Positions 1 to 11,551 of a stretch of 64,000 nucleotides of DNA are shown piece after piece. Where the stretch lies: positions 124,001 to 188,000 of the forward strand of contig JABAKD010000106.1 in assembly GCA_012845835.1 (NCBI GenBank). The letters run 5' to 3'. Both the position numbers and the translations under genes were made by a program. Every line of letters begins with the position of its first letter. Position 1 is the first letter of the stretch. Below the pieces are notes generated by a model, which was not told the origin of the DNA, ran no database searches, and saw nothing but the letters and a program-made list of their open reading frames with translations. The DNA is from Undaria pinnatifida (lineage: Eukaryota; Sar; Phaeophyceae; Laminariales; Alariaceae).

Positions 1-460
1 CGAGTAGGACCACGCCGATCATACACAGCGATGCTCTATTACACGCAATATGCTTTTTGTCTGTGACATATTTCATGGCATGGAGCGAGGGTGTACCATA
101 CATTTTCGACACAAACACAAAGGGGAAAATAATCGTTTCTCTTGTTCTGTTGTTAAGCTGCGCCACGCGAAGGTCTTAGTAAGTCGACAGTATCCACGGC
201 AGACACCAGTGAGTGGCATGCAATCGTCCCGTATCGCATCGTACGCGTTTGGTGTTTTTTTCCCGAGAAGACTTTTTGGAGAAATGTACGAGTAGGCGGT
301 GTGCCTTATCGTTGCTGTGGTCCCTGACTTCGTTGCTGTGGTCACTTGCCGGTCAAGTTCAAGCGGTCGTGTTGGTACGTAAATGAAATAAAAAATGTGT
401 TGCTTCGTACTTACTTGACGTGCTCCTTGCTGCTGATTGCTGATTGATCATCTCTTCTAG
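1..460. other. Unrecognised sequence
   Basis: No domain, RNA gene or repeat was recognised. Two overlapping short ORFs on opposite strands have no recognisable motif. Confidence 0.4.
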
Positions 461-767
461 TGTTTTTCTTTTTGGCACACTTCTACTTTCCAGCTTCTGG
501 TCATACAAGCCGTGGTCACAGGTGTCGTCCCTTCCCCCCCCTCCCGGTTATTGCCTTAATTATTGTTGGCGCACAGGGTTCAGCACCCACTGATCGTCGA
601 TGTTTCATGTAGTGTTGCTAACTCACGCTCTCGCGCTTTCCGCAAGTCAATTAGTGAAAAAGAAAAAGGCCCACGAAAATTTATACGAGTACGCACTCGG
701 GGGGATTCGAACTCACGAGGTTGACCTATACCAGGCTCGAGGATATCCTGATAAGCCACCGGGGCAG
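461..767 (-). mobile_element. tRNA-derived SINE, copy 1
   Basis: On the minus strand this begins with a tRNA-like head. An A-box-like TGGCTTATCAGGATATC lies near 740-756 and a B-box-like GAGTTCGAATCC near 705-716. A conserved body follows, including AACTGACTTGCGGAAA-like sequence and GAGTTAGCAACACT, and the 3' part ends in ACCTGTGACCACGGCTTGT-like sequence. The same organisation recurs at 26.1, 36.2, 61.4 kb and in degraded form at 43.5 and 60.4 kb. Internal pol III boxes plus a shared non-tRNA body define a SINE by established criteria. It is non-autonomous and is presumably copied by a LINE. No perfect target duplication was found. Confidence 0.72.
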
Positions 768-939
768 TGAGTGATATAGAGCCGGTCACCCCGGTAGTCT
801 AGCGGGGTTACACTAATAATATCAGCGCTGGTTATTGAGCTAAATAATCACCGCGTTGTGAGCTTTGTTGGCTTAACATTTTTGCGGAAAAAATGAGAAA
901 AAAGTGTACAACTAACTGCTGGAATCGCCTAACAAGCGT
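768..939. other. Short unassigned spacer with an A-box-like motif
   Basis: The plus-strand stretch CCCCGGTAGTCTAGCGGGG near 790-808 resembles the D-arm of a tRNA, but no B box follows at the right distance. Nothing else was recognised. Confidence 0.25.
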
Positions 940-1125
940 GGGTAGGTACAATTCGACGCGAATCGACGAGGGAAAAAAATGCCTAATTATTCTGGCGATA
1001 ATAATTAGGGCATGTATCGTAGTGGGAATGGGGGAGGGGAGTCCGCTATATGACCCCGGATCTGAGTTATACTACTGAGAGGGCGAGAGTAGTGCGAGCA
1101 TCACAATAGATGGGATGGGAAAAAG
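940..1125 (+). repeat. Dispersed repeat family R1, copy 1
   Basis: The unit starts with ATTCGACGCGAATCGACGAG and contains GACCCCGGATCTGAGTTATA followed by a purine-rich GGGAGGG/GCGAGAGTA end. Related copies are at 21,180-21,350 (minus) and 59,703-59,890 (plus). No coding capacity is visible, so it is probably a fragment of a non-autonomous element of unknown class. Confidence 0.6.
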
Positions 1126-1524
1126 AAAAGAAGTGAAGTGCACTACTGCTGTAATAATACGATACCCAAGCAAGTTGCACCGATCGACCCGATCCGGACC
1201 GACTGCTGTTTATTATGCAATTGGTCCATGTACAACTTCTCTAATTACAGGCCAGCATGAGATGATAGTCATTTAACTTGCTGAACTTCTTGGTGAGTAG
1301 TGGTTTCCGCTATCCACGAACCCCGGCCGAGCCGATCAATCGAACGTTGGGCAGGGGGTTAAATGAAATGTCCGTGTACCGCGGGGGTGGGGTATACGAA
1401 TAAAAATTAAGCAGAAGCGCGAGGTGCCCCATTTTGTTTCTAATTGAAAATCCTTGAAGGAATTGTGAAACCGGGGTTGGACCCTGTTCTGTCGTACTGG
1501 CGTTGTATACTAACTTCAGATAGC
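1126..1524. other. Unrecognised sequence
   Basis: No gene, tandem repeat or dispersed repeat seen elsewhere in the window was recognised here. Confidence 0.4.
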
Positions 1525-2400
1525 TAAGGCCTCCACACCGTGCGGTGTGGTGTCGACCCGGGAGAAGTCGGTTTTCGTCCCCGGTTTGTTGGCGTTGATG
1601 GGGTGTGGAAGGATTTCTGGAATGGCGATGAGACCCTATCCTAATCAGGTACGTCGAAACGCCCCCCGCACGTTTTCTGGTCTATTCCCTCCCCGGGTGT
1701 CCCTGGCTCTACGAGCTACACAGCCACTCGACGATAAGCCAATGTGAATAATAGATGATTGCCGCACAATCGTTCGGAGCTTGGTCGACCCGCAGGAGAA
1801 ATCAGCTATCGTCACCGGTTTGTCAGGATTTCTGAAACGGGCACAGGACTCTATATCCTCCCATGGTGTAGTTGCCTTTATGTCCGAGCCCCAGCCAATC
1901 AGCGGTAAGCGAATACGGTTGGGGCTCCACGTCATGCGGAGTGGTGTCGCCACGGGAGGTCATCGTTATTGTTCTCGCGTTGTTGCAGCTGTAGAGATTC
2001 GTGGGATTCATGCATTGGGAATGTGACCCTATATTCCCCGTGTGCGACGGAAATGCCCCCCATTGATGGGCCTCTATCTGCCTAGGACAGCGCTGATGAG
2101 CTCGAACCAATCAGCGATTAGCCAACGGGATTGGGTTTTTCTCACCGTGCAGGGTGGTGTGGACCCGAGAAATCTCTGTTTGCTTCCCCGATTGATGGAA
2201 GTTTTCGAGATGCGGAACGACCTCTGGACCGGAGATGGGACCCTAAATCCTGCCGAGGTGGAGTTGGCTCAACATGCGGACCATGGCCAATTAGAAAATC
2301 GTCCGGTGGAGTTGGGATTTCCACACCGTGCGGGGAGGTATCATGTGTGGAAGGATTCTGATCTCGGCATGTGACCCTATCGTGCCCGGGTGACGCCTAC
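1525..2400. repeat. Degenerate tandem repeat, about 130-220 bp period
   Basis: The landmark GACCCTAT(A)TCC recurs near 1631, 1848, 2026, 2239 and 2371. CACACCGTGCGG-type landmarks recur near 1532, 2143 and 2320, and versions of the phrase GACCCGGGAGAAATC recur between them. Units are strongly diverged in length and sequence. Several ORFs of 60-110 codons cross the region on both strands, but they do not keep a common frame between units, so coding is unlikely. Confidence 0.5.
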
Positions 2401-3163
2401 TTTGTGTATGAATCCTGTCCAATGAACGATCAGACAAAACTGACATGTTTTATTTTCGTCTATCATAATAAAACTCGAGTCTGAATTACTTAGCTGTCAA
2501 AATCGTAAGCGCTGTAGTCGTGTACTGTATCTACAAGAAGTGAGCGATCTACACAGCTAGCAACAAGCAGCAGCATTGCAATAGCATTCGAGGAGTTGAA
2601 TGACGAAGGCAGTCATACCACTGTGTTTTCGTGCCTGGAACAACGTCAGCACGTTTCGCCACGATCAGACAACACACAGACAGTGGATCTGGGAGGCTCG
2701 GATCAAGATGATACTATTATAGCATGCATTGTCTATTTCTGAAGCTGGCACAGTGCGCGTCTCTCAGTGGCGACGAAAAGAACACGAAGCGGACATGGCA
2801 AGTCAGCTTACTGGCCCCGGATGCTTGATTGAGCTTACATATAGTAAGAAACGCACTTGACACGTTTCGTCGCCAGACTAAAGGTTTAGTAGGCGTGTGC
2901 TTGGATTTATCCGATCGAAATCTGATTAATTAACCTCGGGATCAGATTCACATATTACAAGAAACAATAGCTATTAATAGTAGTACATTGTTATGGTTGT
3001 TCGTCTATATCGAACTCCTGGCATTACCTTACATACTTTACGCGCGGACTATGATTGTGTGTGGTGACTTTTTTTACTCTACCAAGCATTGAATCGAACA
3101 ATTCGAAGTGCTGCCCTGCCCTACCCGGAGCATTATGCCGGCACCCAAGCGGAGCCCTTGTAT
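2401..3163. other. Unrecognised sequence
   Basis: No ORF with recognisable motifs and no repeat shared with the rest of the window. The stretch near 3,100-3,145 resembles, in reverse, the sequence next to a foldback-type terminus at 20,350-20,410. Confidence 0.35.
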
Positions 3164-5459
3164 GTTATAAAAGTAAAAATACACTCCTGCTGTGAGATCG
3201 AATATATTGTCGAAACTCATATTTGCAAGCTGTGTGTGATACTCCGATCGCGCGTATTACGGGTTGTGTGTCCTCATTAAGAGTATAGGTCGGCGACTCT
3301 CCTTGGAACTACAATGTAACTTGTACCAGCGTCAACAAGGTCATGTTGATCAGTCTGTGCGCGGAAACTATGAAACACGTTTCTGAGGGGGACACAATCT
3401 GACAGCTATGGAAGGAAACGCGTCCCTTTATCTTAAAAATTAAAATACACTCCAGCTGTGAGATCGAATATTTTGTCGAAACTCATCTTTGCAAGCTGTG
3501 TGTGATACTCCGATCGCGCGTATTACGGGTTGTGTGCCCTCATTAAGAATATAGGTCGGCGACTCCCCTTGGAACTACAATGTAGCTTGTACCAGCGTCA
3601 ACAAGGTCATGTTGATCAGTCTGTGCGCGGAAACTATGAAACACGTTTCTGCGGGGGACACAATCTGACAGCTATGGGAGGAAACGCGTCCCTTTATCAT
3701 AAAAATTAAAATACACTCCAGCTGTGAGATCAAATGTTTTGTCGAAACTCATCTTTGCAAGCTGTGTGTGATACTCCGACCGCGCGTATTACGGGTTGTG
3801 TGTCCTCATTAAGGATACAGGTCGGCGACTCCCCTTGCAAACACAGTTTAGCTATCAGGGTCAACAGGGTGATGTTAAGCATTCTGTGCGCGGAAACTAT
3901 AAAACCCGTTTCTGAGGGGGACAAAATCTGACAGCTGTGGAAGAAAATGCATCAGTTTATCAAGTGAATCTTGTAAGTCGGATATCCGGTGAGGGGAGGG
4001 CGGAGTTTTTTAAGGACGTGGGGGCCTGATTTTGATCAAAAGGGGGGCAAGAGGGGGGGAGGGGGGGGAGGGGACGGGTGGGGCAGGTCGATTTGTCCGT
4101 TGAACTATGAACATTTCCTGTGGGGGAGGGGAGGAATGTGGCGGGGGGGGGGCGGGGGCAGGGGGGGGAGGGCTTTAGGTCGCATAGATGTAAGGGTTTG
4201 CTACACGCGTGGTGCTAGGTCAAGGCGATGGTGCGGGTGGTGGGGAAGGAGGGGGCGTTGAGGGCGAGGGTGGGTGGGAATTGCAGCAGCGGCATGGACG
4301 GCTCTGAAACGATAACGAGGCGATATCCAGGGCGTGGAAGTATTTATTCGATAGTAGGTGGGGCGTCTAGGCAAGAGGGAGCGAGGGAATAAAAAGCGGG
4401 GGGGGGGGGGGGGGGGGGGGGTTATCAAGAGGTTTAGGTCACACAAAATATTAAAGTCAAGGATTTGGTCGACACTGATGTTCGCAACATTGTCTGTGAT
4501 CCTACGATCGCGCGTATTATTCATATATGTAGGGGCTTGCTATACTCGCGGTGCTGGGTCTAGGCGATCGTGCGGGGTGTGGGGAAGGAGGGGGCGTTGG
4601 AGGGGGGGAGGGGGGATGAATGAAAGCTACGTCATGGATGGCTAGAAAGATAATGAGGTGATATCAATTAATATTTTATGTGACCTAAACCTCTTGAAAA
4701 CCCTTCCCCCCCCCCCCCCCCCCCCCCCCGCCTTTTTTTTCCCCCTCGCTTCCTCTTGCTTAAACGCCCCACCTACTACCGAAATCAGCCACAAAGTAAT
4801 AAACACTTCCACGCCCTGGATATCGCCTCGTTATCGTTTCAGAGCCGTCCATGCCGCTGCAATTTCCGCCAACCCCCGTACCCAACGCCCCCTCCTTCCC
4901 CACCACCCGCACCATCGCCTAGACCTAGCACCACGCGTATAGCAAACCCCTACATCTATGCGACGTAAAGCCCTCCCCCCCCTGCCCCCGCCCCCCCCCC
5001 GCCACAATCCCCCCCCTCTCCCACAGGAAATATTCATAGTTTCCACGCACAAATCGACCTGCCCCACCCGTCTCCTCCCCCCCCTCCCCCCCCTCCCCCC
5101 CTCTCGCCCCCCTTTTGATCAAAATCAGGCCCCCACGTCCTTAAAAAACTCCGCCCTCCCCTCACCGGATATCCGACTTACAGGATTCACTTGATAAACT
5201 GATGCATTTTCTTCCACAGCTGTCAGGTTTTGTCCCCCTCAGAAACGGGTTTTATAGTTTCCGCGCACAGACTGCCTAACATCACCCTGTTGACCCTGAT
5301 AGCTAAACTGTAGTTGCAAGGGGAGTCGCCGGCCTATATCCTTAATGAGGACACACAACCCGTAATACGCGCGATCGGAGTATCACACACAGCTTGCAAA
5401 GATGAGTTTAGACAAAATATTCGATCTCACAGCTGGAGTGTATTTTAATTTTTATAATA
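3164..5459. mobile_element. Foldback-like element FB1, complete inverted pair
   Basis: A left arm (3,698-4,457) is matched by its reverse complement (4,668-5,459), with about 210 bp between them. The outer end reads like TTATAAAAATTAAAATACAC on each side, followed by TCCAGCTGTGAGATCGAA. The left side carries two additional tandem copies of the roughly 265-bp terminal module (3,165-3,430 and 3,431-3,697). The inner arms are G-rich on the left and C-rich on the right, including G24 at 4,398-4,421 and C24 at 4,706-4,729. No transposase ORF is present; the Gly- and Pro-rich ORFs are translations of homopolymers. Foldback-type DNA transposons are known for long, internally repeated inverted arms; assignment to that class is inference. 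Fragments of the same family occur throughout the window. Confidence 0.7.
3165..3960 (+). repeat. Three tandem copies of the FB1 terminal module
   Basis: The start AATACACTCC(A/T)GCTGTGAG occurs near 3,176, 3,440 and 3,707, a period of 261-267 bp. Each unit includes GCAAGCTGTGTGTGATACTC, a GCGCGTATTACGGGTTGTGT stretch and GTCTGTGCGCGGAAACTAT. The first two units are more similar to each other, including TACCAGCGTCAACAAGGTC, than to the third. Confidence 0.75.
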
Positions 5460-5560
5460 TCCCTTACCTAGATGTCCGTGGCCGTGGTGTCCTGGCTGTC
5501 GGCGCTGATTGCGAAGTTTGGTTTTCGTGTCGTTGCGTATCACTGAGGCAATTCAGAGTA

Positions 5561-5652
5561 CATACATACATACATACATACATACATACATACATACATA
5601 CATACATACATACATACATACATACATACATACATACATACATACATACATA
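5561..5652 (+). repeat. (CATA)n microsatellite
   Basis: About 23 uninterrupted CATA units, followed to about 5,705 by degenerate variants (CATAGACTA-type). A long Tyr/His/Thr ORF and a Met/Tyr/Val/Cys ORF through it are repeat artefacts. Confidence 0.95.
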
Positions 5653-5703
5653 GACCACATACATAGACTACATACATCGTCTACATAGATAGTCTACATA
5701 CAT

Positions 5704-5860
5704 ACGAGGTATTCTTCCACTCCCGAGTTATTGGAGCCTGTCCAGCGACCGCGGACTGCATTGTGTTGTGACGATGAGTAAACGTGAGAACATCAGCAAC
5801 AACAACAACAACAACACGCTGCTTCGTCACATTTCTCATTGAAGTGCAGCAAGGGCACAT
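5704..5860 (+). repeat. Degenerate LINE 3' end with (CAA)n, left flank of the Ngaro element
   Basis: GAGGTATTCTTCCACTCCCG...GGAGCCTGTCC...GGACTGCATTGT then GAGAACATCAGCAACAACAA corresponds to the 3' end of the LINE family seen whole at 16.6-17.3 kb. A close relative of this stretch lies immediately to the right of the Ngaro element (13,220-13,320), so the same repeat flanks both sides. Confidence 0.6.
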
Positions 5861-5940
5861 GCTTCATCGCATGTCTCATTCAAGTGAAGTGAGTGACTCG
5901 TCTGAAAACACCTAGTCTAGTCTACACACATACATAATGT

Positions 5941-6176
5941 AACTTTACGTAGTAAAGTGGTGTCTGTGGAGGCGTTGAAGGGATTCTGGTTTTACAGACG
6001 AGTTTTTGGTCGATCGTCTCGAGACGAAAAATTAGAATAGCCCCGACACCGGCGACAGAAGAGCTGTTGCGTTTGCCAGAGACGGCCGCCTGGGGCACAG
6101 GGGAGCGAGAGCGCCTAGCACCGTGGGATTGAAAGGAGTCGAGTAGAGTGCCCATTAGAATTTATCGACTTTGCGA
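5941..6176 (+). repeat. Ngaro split direct repeat A1
   Basis: It shares, with A2 at 12,689-12,915, GATTCTGGTTTTACAGACGA, CGTCTCGAGRCGAAAAA, the GACAGAAGAGCTG block and GAGTCGAGTAGAGTGCCCAT. Divergence between A1 and A2 is well above that of a recent copy, in agreement with the broken ORFs. Confidence 0.85.
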
Positions 6177-7599
6177 GACAAGATAGGAGTATTTTCGCAG
6201 ACACCGAGAGGTCCGCGGGACTTCGCAATGCACCCGTACCCGGGTCGGTGTCGCTGGCCTTGTTTCATGATGACAATCAGTTGTCGAGAGACAAAAGCAG
6301 TGCAGTACTCAGCAGAACGGTTGAAGCGGAGTCTGGGCAACCGCCGCGGCGGCAGGAAGAAGAACGAAGTTACTGCAGTCTCGCTCAATCGTCCCACTCA
6401 AGCAGGTAGAACCCGCATACGTCGGAACCGCAAGTCAGATCATCCCATAAATCGAATTTTGCGGTAGCCCCAGTACAAAAACGTTCAGAACAGCAGCGGC
6501 ACAGTACAGCAGGCTTTTTGTGAGCAGAGACGAAGGTTAACTTATTCCGCGAACCGAGCGGTCATCGGTGGTGCGGAAATCTTGCACCACAGCACAGAAC
6601 AGCAGGCGTTTTGTGAGCAGAGACGAAGGTTGACTTATTTCGCGAACCGACCAGTTATCGGTGGTGCGGAAACCTCACACCACGGCACAGAACAGCAGGC
6701 GTTGCGTGAGCAGAGACGAAGGTTACCTTATATCGCGAACCGACCAGTTATCGCTGGTGCGGAGACCTCACACCACAGCGGCACAGAACAGCAAGCCTTG
6801 TGTGAGCAGAGACGAAGGTTAAATCATTTCGCGAACCGACCAGATACCGGTGGTGCGGAAGTCTCACACCACAGCGGCACAGAACAAGTTTTGTGTGAGC
6901 AGAGACGGAGGTTACCTTATTTTGCGAACCGACCAGTGATCGGTGATGCGGAACTCTCACACCATAGCGGCACAGAACAGCAAGCTTTGTGTGAGCAGAG
7001 ACAAAGGTTACCTTATTTCGAAAACCGGACAGACGTCGGTGGTGCGGAAGTCTCACACCACAGCACAGATCAGCAGGTGCAGAGGGCCAGAATACCCCAC
7101 TTCCGCGCGAGTCGAAAAAGCATCGATCGCGTAGGAAGCTCAAACAAGAACGACTGTCCACCCGTGAAGTACAGCAGATACGCCACAGAAGCAGAAAGCA
7201 CGCAATTAGAGCACATGCACAGATCAGAGCAGACAGAGGGGCCGCGAAGGCAAGAACAAGTAGAGCCGCCCGTACAGCAGCCAGAAGTTGGCACGTTGGT
7301 ACCAGTCGACGCGCGGGAGAGTGGCGGGTCAGCACGTTCACGGCTTCCCTATGGGGAGACACGCCGTCGAAAACAAAGAACGCATGGTACAGCGATTACT
7401 TTATTACAACAACAGACTTGGACAAGAAGGCCCCGACTCACAAGAGAGAGAATATCTGCCGTACAACCTAGCAAACACTTGCACAGCCATGATCCGAGAT
7501 AAACGAGCAGTCGTGGTAGACGTGGCTCGACTGATGGGAGAATCCTTGGTAGCACCACCGATAGACCCTGTACACCTACAGCGTTACTTCGGAAATTGA
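6171..7599 (+). pseudogene. Ngaro gag-like ORF1 with an internal ~30-residue repeat, frameshifted
   Basis: Three overlapping open segments (6,171-6,467; 6,582-7,502; 7,288-7,599) appear to be one ORF split by indels. The central segment contains five in-frame repeats of about 30 residues with the core CEQRRRLPYFANRPVIGGAE and a TEQQAL/SHHSG linker. A sixth copy (6,497-6,590) sits in a shifted frame upstream. The protein is rich in Gln, Arg and His, plausible for a nucleic-acid-binding structural protein. The position before the reverse transcriptase suggests a Gag role, but no zinc knuckle was seen and no family match can be claimed. Confidence 0.6.
6497..7070 (+). repeat. ~93-bp coding minisatellite in the Ngaro gag, six units
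   Basis: Each unit contains GTGAGCAGAGACGAAGGTTA, then a GCGAACCGACCAGT-like stretch and GGTGGTGCGGAAGTCTCACA. Unit length varies by multiples of three in most units, so the frame is mostly preserved. Confidence 0.85.
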
Positions 7600-7663
7600 A
7601 AAGGCTTCGGGGCAGTGGACGAGCTGGTCATGATAGTCACAAGAGGTGTGCCGGTGAACGCAG

Positions 7664-9353
7664 GTGAGTCCTAAGCAGACCTCGAGCGCGCGTTACAGTA
7701 CGGAAACCACAGCAGTGTCACCGAGCACTTGCCGGCAATTTGGGAAAAAAATCAGCGAAGAAGTCAAGCCACAAAAATGCTTATTGATACAGAAATCAGC
7801 GGTGCACGACATCCCTAATCTCGGAGTCTGTTCGGTAGCGGCGGTCGTGACACACCAGTTTCGGATAATCAATTACCTTTTGTTCGATGTGCAGAGCAAA
7901 TACAAGAATGGAGGTCTAAACGGAGACACTGACCCCGATACCGTCCCCCGATGCCTGTGCGTCGAGGCGCTGCCTAAGTTCCTAGACGAACTCGTGACCT
8001 TGATGAAAAAAAAAAACAAGAAAAGAGGATACTGATGAGCACGGATGATGTGTCAGACGTCTTTCGGAACGCGCGAGTAGACACGGATAAAGCCCACAAT
8101 TTTTGCAACACAGTAGTAGAGCTAGTAGTAACTGATTGAAGTTTGAGTTTTGGATGGTCGGGATCGCCGGGGTTCTGGGGCGTGATGTCGGCGACGGGCG
8201 CACACGCGCACTGCAACACCACGATTCATTCAGCTCAGTTGTTAGACAAATTCAAAAGAAATTCTGGCTCACGTGAAGGTGGTAGAAAGTTGGGAAGACG
8301 GGAAACGAACACCAATACCGCCGGACGCAAAGTCAGAACTCACAGTGGGGGCGGAGAGTTCGATCCATTCTTCACAGCCGTGTACGTAGACGATAACCTA
8401 CAAGTCAGGGTACAGCACTCTGACGACGACACTACGCGTCAGCCTCTGTAGGTTCGGATCACGTGCGTTTGTTCGGCCCGGGGGATGTGGGAGTAACGCC
8501 CATTCTAGCACCCAAGAAAAGCACTGACTGGGACACCACGATAGACTCGCTAGGCTTCACCATAAGCTCCCACACCATGAGAATTTCGGGTCAGCGCGAA
8601 AAAGATTGAAGCGATAAAGATATTGCTGTTCGAGCAACGGCCCCAGAGCAGGTGGGAAGCGACGGCGAGGGACGTGCTTACCAAGGCCGGCAGGTTGTGG
8701 AACTTCACGTACGTAATTCGGGCTGGTAGGTACTTCGTGCGGAGGTTGCTGCGGCTGACCGGGCCGCACAACTCAGGACGGAGGAAAAGAAGACCCGTAC
8801 GGTAGAACTCGGTAGAGACTTTCACGCTGACCTTCTCTTCTGGAAGTGTGCAATCGATCACGAACTACTACACGAAGGTGAGGCGCTTAGCGCCCCCTAC
8901 CACACGGCGATACAAGCACTCGCAAAACGGCACTACCTGTCCGACGTCAGTTTCGAAGCAGTGGGCGGTTTTGTGTCGAGAAGAAGGTATTGTGGAGATA
9001 CTACTTGCCAAAAGAACTGACCGCAGAGCTAAAGAGAAAAACCGAACGACGAGAGACCTGTACTATCACGATCAACCTGTGAGAGCTGTTGGGCATGGTC
9101 GCGACCGCGTGCGACATGCTTGAAACGGTAGGAGATAGGCCGGACCAAAAACGGTGGTCTCATTCTGGTGCGCGGTGACAACACATCAGCAGTATCTTTG
9201 ATCTCTCGATGCGGGGGGGCGAGGGAAAAACGAGCATGCTTACTCAGGAGAATGCTCGGGCATCTCGAAATAATGGGGGGCTGGAACCACACTACAAAAC
9301 ACATTCCCGGCGTAGGTAACACACTAGCTGATGATATCTCCAGTTTGACCTAG
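7664..9353 (+). pseudogene. Ngaro/DIRS reverse transcriptase and RNase H, multiply broken
   Basis: The first segment (7,664-8,035) has the RT finger motif FRIINYLLFD at residues 66-75, then GGLNGDTD and VPRCLC. Reading continues with stops and frameshifts to 8,143-8,451, which has FGWSGSPGFWGVMSA and the catalytic YVDD at residues 81-84 (bases 8,383-8,394). A poorly conserved stretch follows (8,452-9,120) with further pieces in several frames. The last segment (9,168-9,353) shows RNase H-type features: RGDNTSAVSLISRCGG near its start and a terminal HIPGVGNTLADDIS. Segment order and motif spacing match the RT-RNase H polyprotein of DIRS-order elements. At least three disruptions make it non-functional. 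Confidence 0.8.
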
Positions 9354-10561
9354 GGTGATTCTGGCGGACAAGGTGAAAGAGCTCACCAACTCTGAGGACT
9401 GGTCGAAGCAAGATATTCGAATGAGGGGTAAGGGGATTTTCGATATCGTACTACAGGCAAAGCACATGCTCAGCAAGCACGACGATTGCCTGTGGCACAT
9501 AATGAGCGGCGCACAACCCAGCTGATTGGCGTGCGTGAGGGGGTATGTCCCTCGGTCAACATATGGCATGTACGTTTATTGTGTCCACAGTTCGCTTCAA
9601 TTGTTTCCATTGTTCGCACGCGCCCTTACAGGAACAAGGGACAACAAGGGAGGACACAAGAACGACGTAGCGCGATAAGCTGAAACGCCCGCGTTCGGCT
9701 CAGTCGGGAAGAGTACGCAGAAAACCTATCTAGCGAAATGGAGCACGTGGGTAAAAGAGAGACAGGTGCAGGGAAAAGAACCGTGGTTGCACACGCTCGC
9801 TGACCCCAAGGAAGTGTTGTCTGATCTGCTCGGGTTCATGGCGTCTCGATGTATCGTGCGTAACAATCGGCAGTCTACTGTCAGCGGATACTTAGCCGTT
9901 CTCAACTTCTTCCACAAAATGTTCGCAGGATGGGAGTTGCCAATGTCGCATTGCATGATAGCAGCTGTGGGAAAGGGAATGGACCAGGCGCACGGCATGT
10001 AAAAAGAAAGCACAGGTTAGATTACCGCTGTCGTGATCACTGTCATCACAAGGCCGACGGGCACTCGTAAGCATGAAAGACGGTGGGAGTGTCATGTGGT
10101 TGGGCCTCGCGGCGTCATATTTCATGTCGTGCAGAGCGTCAGAGCTGTGGGCATACGCGGATGGCAAAGTTCGCCCAGAGTTTAATTTGACGCGAGAGTG
10201 CCTAACGCTTTAGAACGAAAGAGTACAGGTTGAGTTCGGGAACAGATCGACGGCCACGGCCGTGCAGATCAGGTTCGTGGCGTCGAAGTGCGTTCCAAAA
10301 AGAGCAGGGTGCTCGATTACCCGTACGTGGTTGTCAAACGAGAGGGAAATGGGGGGGGTGTTGATGGGGGCCTTCGAAGGTCTGTTGAAATTTCTCGACG
10401 AGCATTCCCAGCTCCCAGGAGAGGCGCCGCTGACAGTCCGGGGAACGTAGCGAGGTTGGAAAGTGTTCGCCAGGACGGAATCGGTGACCGCGTTGCGGTT
10501 GATGGTAGGATGCAGCGGTAGAGACCGCATGCAGTTTTCGATTTACTCAGTAGGATGCAGC

Positions 10562-10830
10562 TGTGAAATTAAAGGTGGGGGACACAGAGTGCCCCCTGCA
10601 GGTCTGCCAATTTAGCAGGTCCTCGGAGAGTACTCACTTTCGTTCCTTCGTAGAGATGTAGCTTTATTCGTTTCCACCAGAGCCCGGGATAGCTTCTGAG
10701 ATCGGAGGCGCGTGCCTCCGATCTAATTCCTAACTTTCCCGAATATAAACCGCCAACCTTATCATACGAAACCCATCCAAATGATCTTAAATTCGGATAC
10801 CTACAGGCCTTTCGAGGCCGTATCTTAACA
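10562..10830 (-). mobile_element. LTR of element LTR269, copy in array unit 1
   Basis: The terminal dinucleotides TG and CA are present. On the minus strand it reads TGTTAAGATACGG to CACA, includes AATAAAGC (a possible polyadenylation signal) and TTTATATTCGG, and ends in a GGGGGCACTCTGTGTCCCCC hairpin. The adjacent 10,831-11,017 is the 3' interior of the same element, so this is a 3' LTR with a truncated interior. It lies within the recombinase gene, and sequence before it diverges from the intact recombinase after ACTCAG. Confidence 0.8.
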
Positions 10831-11282
10831 CTAGCCCACCCTGATGAGTCGCATATGCAGAAATATGGGAGATTCGGGAAACTCTGGTTCTACGAACTAG
10901 ACCATGAGTCGAAGATGCGGCTCCTCAAACCCCACTCCCACACCTCTAATCGTCTGGCTATGGAGCCAGGAACATGCGAAGAAAAGCAGTAGAAAGAAAA
11001 GCAGACCCTACAGCACCAAAAAGAGCAGGGTGCTCGATTACCCGTACGTGGTTGTCAAACGAGAGGGAAATGGGGGGGGTGTTGATGGGGGCCTTCGAAG
11101 GTCTGTTGAAATTTCTCGACGAGCATTCCCAGCTCCCAGGAGAGGCGCCGCTGACAGTCCGGGGAACGTAGCGAGGTTGGAAAGTGTTCGCCAGGACGGA
11201 ATCGGTGACCGCGTTGCGGTTGATGGTAGGATGCAGCGGTAGAGACCGCATGCAGTTTTCGATTTACTCAGTAGGATGCAGC

Positions 11283-11551
11283 TGTGAAATTAAAGGTGGG
11301 GGACACAGAGTGCCCCCTGCAGGTCTGCCAATTTAGCAGGTCCTCGGAGAGTACTCACTTTCGTTCCTTCGTAGAGATGTAGCTTTATTCGTTTCCACCA
11401 GAGCCCGGGATAGCTTCTGAGATCGGAGGCGCGTGCCTCCGATCTAATTCCTAACTTTCCCGAATATAAACCGCCAACCTTATCATACGAAACCCATCCA
11501 AATGATCTTAAATTCGGATACCTACAGGCCTTTCGAGGCCGTATCTTAACA
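11283..11551 (-). mobile_element. LTR of element LTR269, copy in array unit 2
   Basis: Practically identical to 10,562-10,830 because it was copied with the 721-bp unit. It is followed by the same 187 bp of interior (11,552-11,738). Confidence 0.85.

Noticed and set aside
3989..5194. Gly/Arg-rich and Pro-rich ORFs
   Set aside because: Translations of G- and C-homopolymers in the FB1 arms; inverted pairs give mirror ORFs.
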